A DNA stretch of 64,000 bases from Boesenbergia rotunda (lineage: Eukaryota > Streptophyta > Magnoliopsida > Zingiberales > Zingiberaceae). The translations under genes were made by a program, and so were the position numbers. Where the stretch lies: assembly GCA_024364735.1 (NCBI GenBank), contig JAGFNQ010000886.1, positions 281,995-345,994 on the forward strand. The letters run 5' to 3'. Below are positions 11,411 to 22,642 of the stretch, one piece after another; position 1 is the first letter of the stretch, and every line of letters starts with the position of its first letter. Below the pieces are notes generated by a model that was given only the letters and a program-made list of their open reading frames with translations, was not told the origin of the DNA and did no database searches.

Positions 11411-12187
11411 ATGTCTTCTCTGAATTTGTGTTCCATTTTGGACACCAATAAACTGACTGGGTCAAACTTCATGGACTGGCTTCGAAACCTGAGGATAGTC
11501 CTCAAGGCAGAGAAGCTTGCTTATGTCCTTAAAGATCAACTTCCCAACCGTCCTCCAGAAAATGCAACTCCAGACCAGTTAGTGGCCTATCAGAAACATG
11601 TGACCGATTCTGAACTTGCGAGTTGCATCATGCTAGCCGCTATGGTACCTGAGCTGCAAAAGCAGCATGAGCATATGGATGCTTATACCATCATCTTCCA
11701 TCTTCATGAGTTATTTGACGAGCAGGCGAGATCCGAAAGGTTCGAGGTCTCCAGACTCCTCTTCACCTCTAAGATGCAGGAAGGCACTTCTGTTTCACAG
11801 TTTGTGTTGAAGATGTTGGGGTATATTGAGCGACTGAGCACACTCGGTTTTGTAATGGATCATGAACTAAGTATTGACTTAATTCTGCATTGTTTGCCCA
11901 AAAGTTATTCACAATTTGTGATGAACTATCGGATGAACAAGCTGGAGACTACCATTCCTGAGTTGCTCAACCTGCTAAAGACTATAGAGCCTTCTGTGAA
12001 GCAGGATCAAAAGACGGTACTGTTAGTTGGTTCCTCGAAGAAAGGTTCTAAGAGGAAGGCCAAAGAACAGAATAAGGGAAAGAAGAAAAAGGCCAAAAAG
12101 ACTGAAAAGACACCAAAAGGCACTTGCCATCATTCGGCAAGGAGGGTCACTGGCGAAGAAACTGCAAGGTTTATCTTGAGTCCTTGA
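11411..12187 (+). pseudogene. gag: Angela-like gag
   Basis: A frame from an ATG at 11411 encodes a copia gag of about 258 residues: a UBN2-type capsid region with 'GSNFMDWLRNLRIVLK' near residues 18-33 and 'ARSERFEVSRLL' near 110, then a Lys-rich segment (about 210-235). The zinc knuckle is damaged. Around 12123-12165 the second Cys codon has lost a base, which shifts frame; the expected 'GKEGHWRRNC' is read in the frame that opens at 12124. Gag would form the particle and bind RNA. The start is chosen from the family's usual N-terminus. Confidence 0.85.
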
Positions 12188-13820
12188 AGAAGAAGGCATC
12201 GATGCCCCATCCTCTTCAGGTATCTTCGTTATTGAATGTCACTCTATTTCCTCAAATACCTGGGTACTTGATACTGGGTGTAGCTCACATATATGTAATG
12301 ACATACAGGGGCTAAGGAATAGAAGAAGACTCGTCAAGGGAGAAGCAAATTTGCGAGTTGAAAATGGAGCAAAGATTGCTGCTGTTGCCATTGGAACATA
12401 TTTGCTAAAGCTCCCTACTGGACGTGTCTTAGAATTGGATAATTGTTATTTTGTTCCTTCATTAATAAAGAACATTGTATCTATTTCATGTTTGAATGAA
12501 AAGGGTCATCATTTAACTTTTAGTAACAATTATTGTTACATAACTTTAAATGGCGTTCTTTATGGGATTGGAACTTTTTGCAATGGTATCTACACGTTAG
12601 ATTTATCCGGTGACGTTTTCAATATCGAAGTTAGCAATAAACGTGCTCGAATAGATAATCGAATAGACTCCTATACGTGGCATTGTCGTCTTGGCCATGT
12701 AAGTAAGAAACGCATGACCAAATTACACCGATGTGGAATTCTGGAATCATTTGAACCCGGTTCATTTGATACATGTGAATCATGCTTAAAAGGCAAGATG
12801 GCCAAATTACCCTTTTCCGGAAAAGGTAATCCAGTGGGAGAATTGCTTGGTCTAATACATACTGATGTATATGGACCAATGTCAACTCTTGCACAAGGAG
12901 GCTATAGCTACTTCATTACCTTTATCGATGATCACTCACGATTAGGGTATGTGTTCTTGATGAAACACAAATCTGAAGCTTTTGAGAAATTCAAAGAGTT
13001 CAGAAATGAAGTAGAGAAACAGCTTGGCAAAAGTATTAAGATACTTCGATCCGATCGGGGTGGTGAATACTTAAGTCAAGAGTTTCAAGATTATCTTAGG
13101 GACAATGGGATATTGTCTCAATGGACTCCGCCATATACACCACAGCATAATGGTGTATCTGAGAGGCGTAACCGAACCTTGATGGACATGGTTAGATCCA
13201 TGATGAATCATGCAACTCTTCCAAAATCCTTTTGGGGCTATGCGCTAATGACAGCTGTTTACTTGCTAAACAGAGTCCCGACCAAGGTAGTCTCTACTAC
13301 TCCATATGAGACGTGGAATAGTAAGAAATCTCACTTAACTCACCTTAAGATATGGGGTTGTCTTGCTTATGTGAAGCGGACTGTATCAGACAAATTGGAT
13401 GCTAAGTCTGATAAATGTCTATTTATTGGATACCCTAAGGAAACAAAGGGTTACCAATTCTATCATCCCTTGGAACAAAAGGTGTTTGTTTCAAGGCATG
13501 CTGTATTTCTGGAAAAAGAATTTCTTTTACAAGAAAACAGTGGGAGTGGCATTGAACTTGATGAAGTTCAAGAAACTCCAATAGACATTACAGAGACACC
13601 TAGTCTAGACCCACAACCAATAACTCATAATGATGAGCTATCAGTTGAACCTAAAACAACACCACCTCTTCGTAGGTCTGATAGGACACGCAATATTCCA
13701 GAGAGATACGGATTTCTCATAAGTGAATCGAACGACGTGTTACTCATAAGCGATGACGAACCTATCAGTTATGAAGATGTTCTGAAAAGTTCAGAAAGGG
13801 AAAATGGCTTGAAGCCATGA
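12183..13820 (+). pseudogene. pol: Angela-like pol: protease and integrase
   Basis: One open frame carries, in order, an aspartic protease ('WVLDTGCSSHI' at about 12256-12290), a GAG-pre-integrase HHCC zinc region ('HCRLGHVS' and 'CESCLKGK', about 12681-12800) and the integrase core. The catalytic triad reads D in 'HTDVYGP', D in 'RSDRGGEY' and E in 'GVSERRN', all present. A C-terminal 'IWGCLAYVK...KCLFIGY' segment is typical of copia integrases. The frame ends early at 13820 by a frameshift where the reverse transcriptase should begin. Its natural start would be a gag-pol fusion; there is no ATG of its own near the protease. Confidence 0.88.
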
Positions 13821-14296
13821 AGTCGGAAATGGATTCCATGTACGAAAATCAAGTATGGACTTGGTTAACCCACCTGAAGGGATTAAGCCCATAGGGTGCA
13901 AGTGGGTTTTCAAGAAGAAAACCGACATGGAAGGTAATGTTGTTACCTTTAAGGCTAGATTAGTGGCAAAGGATATCGTCAGAAACAAGGAATTGATTAT
14001 GACGAAACCTATTCGCCAGTAGCTATGCTTAAATCCATTCGGATGCTCCTGGCCATAGCAGCTCATTATGATTATGAGATATGGCAAATGGATGTGAAAA
14101 CAGCTTTCCTTAATGGAAACCTGCTTGAGGATGTATACATGATACAACCTGAAGGTTTCACATCGGTTGAAAAACCAAAATATGCAAGCTTCGACGATCC
14201 ATATATGGACTGAAGCAAGCATCCAGGAGCTGGAACATCCGTTTTGATGAGACAATCAAAGAGTTTGATTTCTCACAAAATCCTGACGAACCTTGT
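13790..14296 (+). pseudogene. pol: Angela-like reverse transcriptase, N-terminal half (frameshifted)
   Basis: Reverse-transcriptase sequence is recognisable in pieces in different frames: 'GCKWVFKKKTDMEG' near 13898, 'YDETYSPVAMLKSIRMLL' near 13998-14050, and 'IWQMDVKTAFLNGN' at about 14080-14120. At least three frame changes (near 13800, 13960 and 14185) and a stop at 14211 separate them. The palm Asp in 'QMDVKTAFLNG' is present. This section joins the integrase frame to the RT/RNase H frame. Confidence 0.8.
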
Positions 14297-15274
14297 GTGC
14301 ACAAGAAGGTTAGTGGGAGTGTAGTCATATTCCTAGTGCTATATGTCGATGACATATTTCTTATAGGAAACGATATATCAGTCTTACAGTCGGTTAAAAT
14401 TTGGTTGTCCAAAACTTTCTCCATGAAAGACCTGGGAGAAGCAACCTATATCCTTGGGATTAGAATCTATAGAGATAGATCAAAACGGTTGCTTGGTCTT
14501 TCGCAGTCTACATATATAGACCGAGTGCTAAAAAGGTTTAGCATGTCGGAATCCAAGAAAGGTTACCTTCCCATCAGGCATGGGATCAACCTTTCAAAGT
14601 CTATGTGTCCGCGCACAGAAGACGAGAGGATTTGCATGAATAAGATTCCTTATGCATCCGCGATAGGATCTATCATGTATGCTATGTTATGTACTAGGCC
14701 CGATGTATCATATGCTCTGAGCGTCACGAGCAGATACCAGTCTGATCCAGGAATGGATCATTGGGCGGCTGTCAAGACAATACTTAAGTACTTAAGAAGA
14801 ACTAAGGATGTGTTCCAGACAGATAAGGATGACTCCAAATCTCAGTCTGGATACGTATTTACTTTGAATGGAGGCGCAATAAGTTGGAAGAGTTCCAAGC
14901 AAGACACTGTAGCGGATTCTACCACGGAAGCGGAATATATTGCGGCTTCGGAAGCAGCAAAAGAAGCAGTCTGGATCAAGAAGTTTATCTCAGAACTTGG
15001 TGTGGTTCCAACCATTGATGAAGCAATACCGGTTTACTGCGACAACAATGGAGCTATTGCACAAGCAAAGGAACCAAGGTCTCATCAGCGATCCAAACAC
15101 GTGCTTCGCCGCTATCATCTGATCAGAGAGATTATAAGTAGGAATGATATACAAATTGAGAAAATTCCCACTGAAAAGAATTTAGCGGATCCTTTAACTA
15201 AGGCCTTGCCTCAAACCAAGTTTGAGAGTCATGTTAGAGCCTATGGTATTGGATACCATAGCGATTGGCATTAG
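14297..15274 (+). pseudogene. pol: Angela-like RT C-terminal half and RNase H
   Basis: The frame includes the catalytic 'LYVDDIFLIGND' (about 14338-14373), 'SMKDLGEATYILGI', 'ASAIGSIMYAM--TRPDV' and RNase H ('STTEAEYIAAS', 'CDNNGAIAQAKEPRSHQRSKH', 'LADPLTKALP'). RNase H has a gap: after 'LKYLRRTKDVF' the frame jumps to 'QTDKDDSKSQSGYV', so the usual stretch with the first catalytic Asp ('GYTDASF') is missing, without a frameshift. The stop at 15272-15274 is followed three bases later by the PPT. Confidence 0.88.
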
Positions 15275-15277
15275 GCC

Positions 15278-15288
15278 AAGTGGGAGTT
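15278..15288 (+). other. Polypurine tract of the Angela-like element
   Basis: AAGTGGGAGTT directly abuts the 3' LTR and would prime plus-strand synthesis. Confidence 0.8.
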
Positions 15289-17504
15289 TATTAGTGATAT
15301 GAGAGAAGTGTCCTAAGGCAATCGCCTTATGATTGTAATCATTTACTTTAATAAATGAATATTCACTATTTGAGTATACATGTTCGTGTATTTGATTGAG
15401 ATCTTAAACTCATTTACTAAATGTCCACATTACAATTCACAGCATGAGAGAATTTGTGATGAATTCACAACTAGAGATTATCTCTACATGTGCAATTGTG
15501 AAGTATTGAAATTGTCCCTAGTTGATGAATTGATAAACACGGACATTATCAATTCTGTTGAGACTAGCATGGGTTATTCTCTAATCAGCTGATTCTCACT
15601 GGCTGGTGACATTGGGATGTCCGGAGATAAACATGAATGCTAGTTAAGGGAACTAGTTCATTGGAGTGACTAGCTGTAAAACTTCATATGATAATCTACA
15701 TATAGATATGTCAATGAAGTTCTTACTGCAGCTTAAGTGCGATGTTCCTTTGACTTGCGGTGTTCAAGTCATCTTGGTCATAAAGACTTATACTTTGACA
15801 TCTTAAGCAAGCATCTCCAAGGAGGTGTGGACCCAGGATGATTGGGTATAAGCCGAAGTGCCCGAAGATGTTTGAACAGCCTACAAAGGATTCACCACTC
15901 CTTGCGAGGAGATGTATACCCAAGGCCTATCGTCGGATTGTTACTCGAAGCCTCTGGCCAGAGCATGACATGTTCAGAGTATGAATCTCTGAAATACATG
16001 AGAGTAATTAGAATCCATTGGACGAGAAAGACATTACTTGGGCTAGGTGTGACGTAGTCAGCCTAGTGGGGACTGAAACACATAAACCGTGTCCTGAACC
16101 AAGTGGGTATAAGATGGTGAAGGGAATGAGGCACGATTCATTAAGCTGCTGAAGGGTTTCAGAATTATTTCTGAGGTCAACCGTTGATCTTTCGATTAAT
16201 TGGGGGTCATGATGTACTACTAGGTGCCACTCATGATCGTTCTATAATTGGTTAATTATAGACGGCCAACATAAATCGAAAGCCTATTTAGTCACACGCA
16301 CTACGAGTAATCCGAGGGATTTAAAACGAGTTGAAAATTGGATTTTCCGATCAAGAGAGATAAGTCGAATCTGAATTTATCAGAGACGCATCGGAAGCTT
16401 AAAATGGCTAAGTCTTTTGAAGGCTTATTGGATGAATTAAATGAGTTTAATTCGTAAGGTGACGGCTTGGATTTGGCCGGCCAAAGAGGGTCCCCACCCT
16501 CTTTGGTTTGGCCGGCCACAATAAAAAGGGAAACCAAATTGTTTGGTTTAAATTATAAAATAAATCGAGCGTGATTTGTATTATAAAATTATGGATAAAG
16601 AAATTTATAGAAATTTATTCTTTTTATGGAAATTAAAATGAACCATGGATTAGTTTATTTTATTTTATAAAATTAATTATGAATTGATTTTTCCATGATA
16701 AGAAAAATTTATATAATAAATTTCTTGTAAAATTTTATTCCATAATAAAAGGGGAGACATGGTTGTTTTTATTATAAATTAAGTTATAATAAAAACTTGG
16801 CATAAAGGAATAATTCATAGAAAAATTTATAAGATAAATTTCTTATAAAAAATTTATTCCGTTAAAAGGAGACTTGGCGATAAAGAGGCTACTATATAAA
16901 GGTGCAAAGGCAAGGCTTGGAAAAAAAATTCAAGAGATCAAAGATTCTTGCCTAACCTCTCTTCCTCTCCTTCTCTCCCTCTCCCTCCTCTAGTAGGCGC
17001 CGGCCCTAGAGGGCTCCCCTAGGATTGTCGTGAGCCACCTCCACCAAGAAGGTGCCGAAGAAGAAGAAGAAGCGGGTCGCGACTCCTTCCTTCCTCCCGG
17101 AATCTTGATTCTGTTTTTCGTTTGGTGGTTAGTTTTCCATCTCTCTCTCTTGATATTCTAGTCGTGCCTTTGGAGAATCTAGTAGTTCTTGTCGGCACGA
17201 AACTCGTGGCTTTGCGAAGTCATCCCGAAGAGAACTCGGCGTGGACGCGAATAGAGGCAGAGCTTCCAAGGGACGCTACGGTTGGATCTCGTCCCTTTCT
17301 ACGAGTTACGCGAGGAATTAAGTAAATTAGTTTACTTTCTGCAAAATTTTAAATGTATGATCATGTCTCCACAACATAAGGTTGCATGCTAGATACGTGG
17401 TTAAAATAATTTGAGAAATTATTTATGCTAAATCTTCCGCTGCACGTAATTAAATTTTAAAATTACGAACCCGTATCCATGTCAACATGCACCCGGTCCC
17501 AACA
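15289..17504 (+). repeat. 3' LTR of the Angela-like element
   Basis: It matches 7496-9726 along its whole 2,216 bp. Its first bases are TATTAG rather than TGTTAG, a G-to-A change in the terminal TG. Other differences are scattered substitutions and a gap near 16608 relative to the 5' copy. Confidence 0.92.
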
Positions 17505-18129
17505 TCATCTACATAAACTTGGGCCACAAATATGTCCTTATCCTTAGATTTTAGGAACAAAGTTGGGTCAATTGTTCCTCTCCTAAAACCCTTAGACACT
17601 AGAAATGAAGAAAACCTTTCATACCAAGCCCGGGGAGCTTGTTTCAATCCATACAAGGCTTTTCTCAACTTGTATACATGTCTAGGATAGTTTGGGTCCT
17701 CAAACCCGGGGGGTTGTTCTACATAAACCTCTTCCTTAATTACCCCATTAAGGAATGCCGACTTCATATCCATTCGATGAAGTGTGAAACCCATGTGAGC
17801 GGCATAGGCTAGTAGAATTCTAATGAACTCTAATCTAGCTACGGGGGCATAGGTCTCATCATAGTCTAGTCCCTCAACTTGGTTAAACCCCTTAGCTACC
17901 AACCTAGCCTTATTCCTAGTAATTTTGCCTTGATCATCTAGTTTGTTCCTAAAGACCCATCTTGTGGTTACAATGGTGCAATCATTGGGCCTAGGAACCA
18001 ACTCCCATACCTCACTTCTCTCAAATTGATTTAGCTCTTCTTGCATGACTAAGACCCAATCTACATCATCTAATGCCTCATCAATAGACTTAGATTCTAA
18101 TTGAGAGATTAAGGTAATTTGACTAGTTT
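17505..18129 (-). pseudogene. pol: Sirevirus A reverse transcriptase, N-terminal part
   Basis: The minus-strand frame carries 'TRWVFRNKLDDQGKI', 'VEGLDYDETYAPVARLE', 'RMDMKSAFLNGVIKEEVYVEQPPGFE', 'YGLKQAPRAWYERF' and ends in 'VAQVYVDD', where the Angela-like element inserted; the TSD (17505-17509) encodes part of YVDD. To the right the frame continues into the integrase tail at 21072 across the inverted-repeat array. Apart from the insertions, this part has no stop. Confidence 0.88.
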
Positions 18130-21071
18130 TGTAACGACCCCGGCCCCTCAGCCCCTTTGGGGGCTAAATCTCTATTTAGCGGCCCCTCCGGCGGCCAAAT
18201 CTCTATTTGGCGGCCCCTTTGGCGACCTCAGCCGTGTCGTTACTCACAAGAACTTCCCACCCCTGGACAATGGATTTTTACCTTCCTCAGGATTCGAACT
18301 CTAGACCTCCAGGATAAGTACTAGAGTTTATGAATCCTGATACCAAGTGAGCTGCAACTCACTTGGTATCAGAATTCATAAACTCTAGTACTTATCCTGG
18401 AGGTCTAGAGTTCGAATCCTGAGGAAGGTAAAAATCCACTGTCCAGGGGTGGGAAGTTCTTGTGAGTAACGACACGGCCGAGGTCGCCAAAGGGGCCGCC
18501 AAATAGAGATTTGGCCGCCGGAGGGGCCGCTAAATAGAGATTTAGCCGCCAAAGGGGTTGAGGGGCCGGGGTCGTTACAATAAAAAGGCGCCTTTTTATT
18601 GTAACGACCCGGCCCCTCGGCCCCTGGGCGGCCCAACTGGCGGCCCACTTGGCGGCCCAACTGGCGGTCCCATGGGCGGCCCAACTAGCGGCCCATTTGG
18701 CGACCCCTTATGTCGTCAACCGACGACCATTGGCCGTGTCGTTACTCACAAGTACTTTCCACCCCTGGCCAGTGGATTTTTGCCTTCCTCAGGATTCGAA
18801 CTCTAGACCTCCAGGATAAGTACTAGAGTTTATGAATCCTGATACCAATTGAGCTACAGCTCAATTGGTACCAGGATTCATAAACTTTAGTACTTAGCCT
18901 GGAGGTCTAGAGTTCGAATCCTGGGGAAGGCAAAAATCCACTGGCCAGGGGAGGGAAGTACTTGTGAGTAACGACCGCCCAAGAGGTCGCCAAAGGGGCC
19001 GCCAAATGGGATTTGGCCGCCCAAGGGGCCGAGGGCCGCCAAGTGGGCCGCCAGTTGGGCCGCCCAAGGGGCCAAGGGGGTGGGTCGTTACAATAAAAAG
19101 GCGCCTTTTTATATAGCGATCTCGGCCTCTATGGTCCCCGCAGGCAACCCTCTAGGCCCGAGACCCTACGGTCTTCCCACCCCTGGCAGTGGGTTTTTGC
19201 CTTCCCCAGGATTCGAACCCTTGACCTCCAGGACAAGTACAATAGTTCCTGAATCGATTGTTGGTCGACGACATAGTTGGGCCGCCAAATGTTGATTTGG
19301 CCGCCAGGTTGTTGGGCCTACGGGCCAAGTTGTTGGGCCTACGGGCCAGGTTGTTGGGCCGCCAAATGTTGATTTGGCCGCTAAAAAGGGGTTGAGAGAC
19401 CGTGTCGTTACAATAAAAGGCGCCTTTTTATTGTAACGACCCGGCCCCTTGGGCGGCCCAACTGGCGGCCCACTTGGCGGCCCTCGGCCCCTTGGGCGGT
19501 CAAATCCCATTTGGCGGCCCCTTCGGCGACCTCTTGGGCGGTCGTTACTCACAAGTACTTCCCACCCCTGGCCAGTGGATTTTTGCCTTTCTCAGGATTC
19601 GAACTCTAGACCTCCAGGATAAATACTAGAGTTTATAAATCCTGATACCAAGTGAGCTGTAGCTCAATTGGTACCAGGATTCAGGAACTATTATACTTGT
19701 CCTGGAGGTCAAGGGTTCGAATCTTGGGGAAGGCAAAAATCCACTGGCCAGGGGTGGGAAGTACTTATGAGTAACGACGCGGCCGATGGTCGTCGGTTGA
19801 CGACATAAGGGGTCGCCAAATGGGCCGCCAGTTGGGCCGCCCATAGGACCGCCAGTTGGGCCGCCCAAGGGGCCAAGGGGTCGGGTTGTTACAATAAAAA
19901 GGCGCCTTTTTATTGTAACGACCCGACCCCTCGGCCCCTTGGGCGGCCAAATTCCATTTTTAGCAGCCCAACAACCTGGCCCCTTTGGTCGTCGACCGTC
20001 GACCGTGCCGTTACTCACTAGTACTTTCCACCCCTGACCAGTGAATTTTTGCCTTCCTCAGGATTCGAACTCTAGACCTCCAGGCTAAGTACTAAAGTTT
20101 ATGAATCCTAATACCAATTGGTATCAGGATTCATAAACTTTAGTACTTAGCCTGGAGGTCTGGAGTTCGAATCCTGAGGAAGGCAAAAATTCACTGGTCA
20201 GGGGTGGAAAGTACTAGTGAGTAACGGCACGGTCGACGGTCGACGACCAAAGGGGCCAGGTTGTTGGGCTGCTAAAAATGGAATTTGGCCGCCCAAGGGG
20301 CCGAGGGGTCGGGTCGACGGGCCGGGTCGTTACAATAAAAAAAAAGCTCAATTGGTATCAGGATTCATAAACTTTAGTACTTAGCCTGGAGGTCTAGAGT
20401 TCGAATCCTGAGGAAGGCAAAAATCCACTGGCCAGGGGTGGGAAGTACTTGTGAGTAACGACTGCCCAAGAGGTCGCCAAAGGGGCCGCCAAATAGGATT
20501 TGGCCGCCCAAGGGGCCGAGGGTCGCCAAGTGGGCCGCCAGTTGGGCCGCCCAAGGGGCCAAGGGACCGGGTCGTTACAATAAAAAGGCGCCTTTTTATT
20601 GTAACGACCCAACCCCTTGGCCCCTTGGGCGGCCCAACTAGCGGCCCACTTGGCAGCCCTCGGCCCCTTAGGCGGCCAAATCTCATTTGGCGGCCCCTTT
20701 GGCGACCTCTTGGGCGGTTGTTACTCACAAGTACTTTCCACCCCTGACCAGTGGATTTTTGTCTTCCTCAGGATTCGAACTCTAGACCTCCTAGCTAAGT
20801 ACTAAAGTTTATGAATCCTGATACCAATTGAGCTGTAGCTCAATTGGTATCAGGATTCATAAACTTTAGTACTTAGCCTGGAGGTCTAGAGTTCGAATCC
20901 TGAGGAAGGCAAAAATCCACTGGCCAGGGGTGGAAAGTACTTGTGAGTAACGACCGCCCAAGAGGTCGCCAAAGGGGCCGCCAAATGAGATTTGGCCGCC
21001 CAAGGGGCCGAGGGCCACCAAGTGGGCCGCTAGTTGGGCCGCCCAAGGGGCCAAGGGGTCGGGTCGTTACA
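18130..21071. mobile_element. Compound array of inverted tRNA-like repeats
   Basis: This 2,942-bp block interrupts Sirevirus A pol and is flanked by AGTTT on both sides (18125-18129; 21072-21076). It starts TGTAACGACCCCGG and ends GGGTCGTTACA. Inside are about 12 arms of 200-260 bp, alternately inverted. A typical arm runs TGTAACGACCCGGCC, then GGC(C/G)-rich repeats, then CCACCCCTGGCCAGTGG, then B-box complement GGATTCGAACTC and A-box complement TACCAATTGAGCT. Arm centres lie near 18355, 18855, 19656, 20119 and 20832. The outer joints are short palindromes with GGCGCC at the middle flanked by AAAAA/TTTTT (18590, 19106, 19422, 19905, 20588). One arm (19110-19412) is rearranged and lacks the A-box. 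No ORF is credible; open frames here are shadows of the GC-rich repeats. Confidence 0.75.
20345..20578 (+). repeat. One arm of the array: tRNA-like (SINE-like) unit
   Basis: An unpaired arm. It begins AGCTCAATTGGTATCAGG (A-box-like), has GAGTTCGAATCC (B-box-like, 20398-20409) about 50 bp on, then AGGCAAAAATCCACTGGCC, GTGAGTAACGAC, GGCCGCC-rich sequence, and ends GGTCGTTACA followed by AATAAAAAGG. Spacing of the two boxes suits a pol III internal promoter. It is a degenerate tRNA-like sequence rather than a gene: no 7-bp acceptor stem is seen. Confidence 0.55.
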
Positions 21072-22640
21072 AGTTTGGTCTCTAAAATAGGACCTAGTTC
21101 TTACCCCTTGAGTGACATCACCCACTATTTGGTCAATAGGGTGATCTTGATGATGTCTCAAGGGCCTAGAGGTTGTAGGTTCATTGACTACATGATCTTC
21201 ATCCTCTAGGGTACTTCTCCCTCCCCCTTGATCATTGCCCTCCAAATGTAACTCTTGGATTCTTTGGGCAAGGGGGTGACATTCCTCTATATCCTTATTA
21301 ATTGAGGCTTTCCTAGGGTAAGTATTTGTCGATTCATCAAAGTCAACATTTGAGGGCTCCTCAATTACCTTGGTTCTTTTGTTGTAAACCCTATAACCCC
21401 TACTAGTGGATGAATAGCCAACTAAAATTCCCTCATCCGCTTTTGATTCAAATTTCCTTAGGTTATCCTTGGTATTTAGAATATAAACCTTACATCCAAA
21501 AACCCTAAAGTAGTGGACTTGCGAAATTCTCCCATTCCACAACTCAAAAGGGGTTTTACCTAAGAACCTATGTACCAAAAGCCGATTTTGAATGTAACAA
21601 GCAGTATTTATCGTTTCGGCCCAAAAGTAGCTAGGAAGAGAATATGGATTAAGCATAGTTCTAGCGGCCTCTTGTAGGACTCTATTTCTCCTCTCTACTA
21701 CCCCATTTTGTTGAGGAGTCCTTGGGCATAAAAATTCATGCTTATACCCATTTTCTACATAAAATTGTGAGAAGCTTGAGTTTTGGAACTCCCCACCATG
21801 GTCACTCCTAATTCGGTTAATCTTTAGGTTGTTTTCATTCTCAACCCTCTTACTAAAGCCTATAAAGATTTCTAAGGTATTGTCCTTATGTTTCATAAAG
21901 AAAACTCATGTAAATCTAGAAAAGTCATCTACTATGACTAAACAATATTTACTCCCTACTAGTGAGGGAGTACTATGGCAATCAAAAAGATCAATATGTA
22001 AAAGCTCTAAAGGTAAAGTAGTGGTGGTTAGGGTTTTACCTTTGTGTGATGATTTTGATTGCTTACCCTCTTGACATGCATCACACAATTTGGTCTTCTC
22101 ATACTTGATCATAGGGAGCCCCTTCACCAACTCCTCCTTTGCCACTCTTGCAATGCTCCTCATGTTGGTGTGCCCAAGTCTTCGGTGTCACAACCACCCT
22201 TCTTCTTCTTTAGACATGAGACACTTAGGCAAATTGTTAGTAGCATAAGTAAGATCAAGATAATAAAGGTTAGCCTCCCTATACCCTTCTAGTATAACAT
22301 TATCGGACCCATTTTGTTTAATTAGGCATTTTCTACCATGGAATTCAACCCTATAGCCCGCATCACATAATTAACTTACACTAAGTAAATTAAATTTCAT
22401 GTCCTTAATTAAAAGTACTTTGTGGATAGAGATTGTAGGAGATACCTCAATGGTGCCCCTACCAATTATTTTCAGTTTCCCACTATTTCCAAAGGAGACC
22501 GTCCCTTCTCTTAGGTAGCTAATAGTGGTGAACTTGCTCACATCTCCGGTCATATGTCTTGAGCACCCACTATCTACTATCCACATGTTTGAGGCCTCCT
22601 TCACCTTCACCTATACACATGGAAAACACACTCTTTTGAT
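21072..22640 (-). pseudogene. pol: Sirevirus A pol: protease and integrase
   Basis: Leftward from about 22610 one frame encodes an aspartic protease ('WIVDSGCSRHMTGD', about 22585-22543), an HHCC region ('HRRLGH', 'CDACQEGKQ', about 22190-22060) and the integrase core: D in 'HIDLFDC', D in 'RSDHGGEF', E in 'NGVVERRN'. The tail 'FGCKVYILNTKDNLRKFE' and 'GILVGYSSTSRGYRVYNK' follows, ending at 'TRSYFRDQ' where the repeat array sits. In-frame stops lie at about 22371, 22187 and 21904. By family comparison they look like CAA to TAA (one) and TGG to TGA (two). Confidence 0.87.
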
Positions 22641-22642
22641 AC

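Larger units (their letters stand above)
7496..17504 (+). mobile_element. Complete, defective Angela-like Ty1/copia element
   Basis: Both LTRs, both edges and the target duplication are present: TCATC at 7491-7495 and 17505-17509. The 5' LTR starts TGTTAGTGATATGAG and the 3' LTR ends GGTCCCAACA. An initiator-Met primer site, gag, protease, integrase, reverse transcriptase and RNase H follow in copia order, with a polypurine tract before the 3' LTR. The LTRs look very similar to each other, differing by few substitutions and a 14-bp gap near 8800, so the insertion looks recent. A related solo LTR lies at 28966-31168. Angela lineage is inferred from gag (a 'TGSNFMDWLRNLRIVLK'-type N-terminus) and the 2.2-kb LTR. 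Frameshifts and a deletion in RNase H disable it. Confidence 0.93.

Noticed and set aside
18700..20900. Possible tRNA genes from TTCGAAT and AGCTCAATTGG motifs
   Set aside because: No acceptor-stem pairing or full cloverleaf; the motifs sit in repeated, diverged arms. Described as tRNA-like instead.
18119..21209. Many open frames of 60-130 codons on both strands (Gly/Pro/Arg-rich)
   Set aside because: They are translations of GC-rich inverted repeats. The same peptides recur on both strands in every arm and contain no domain.
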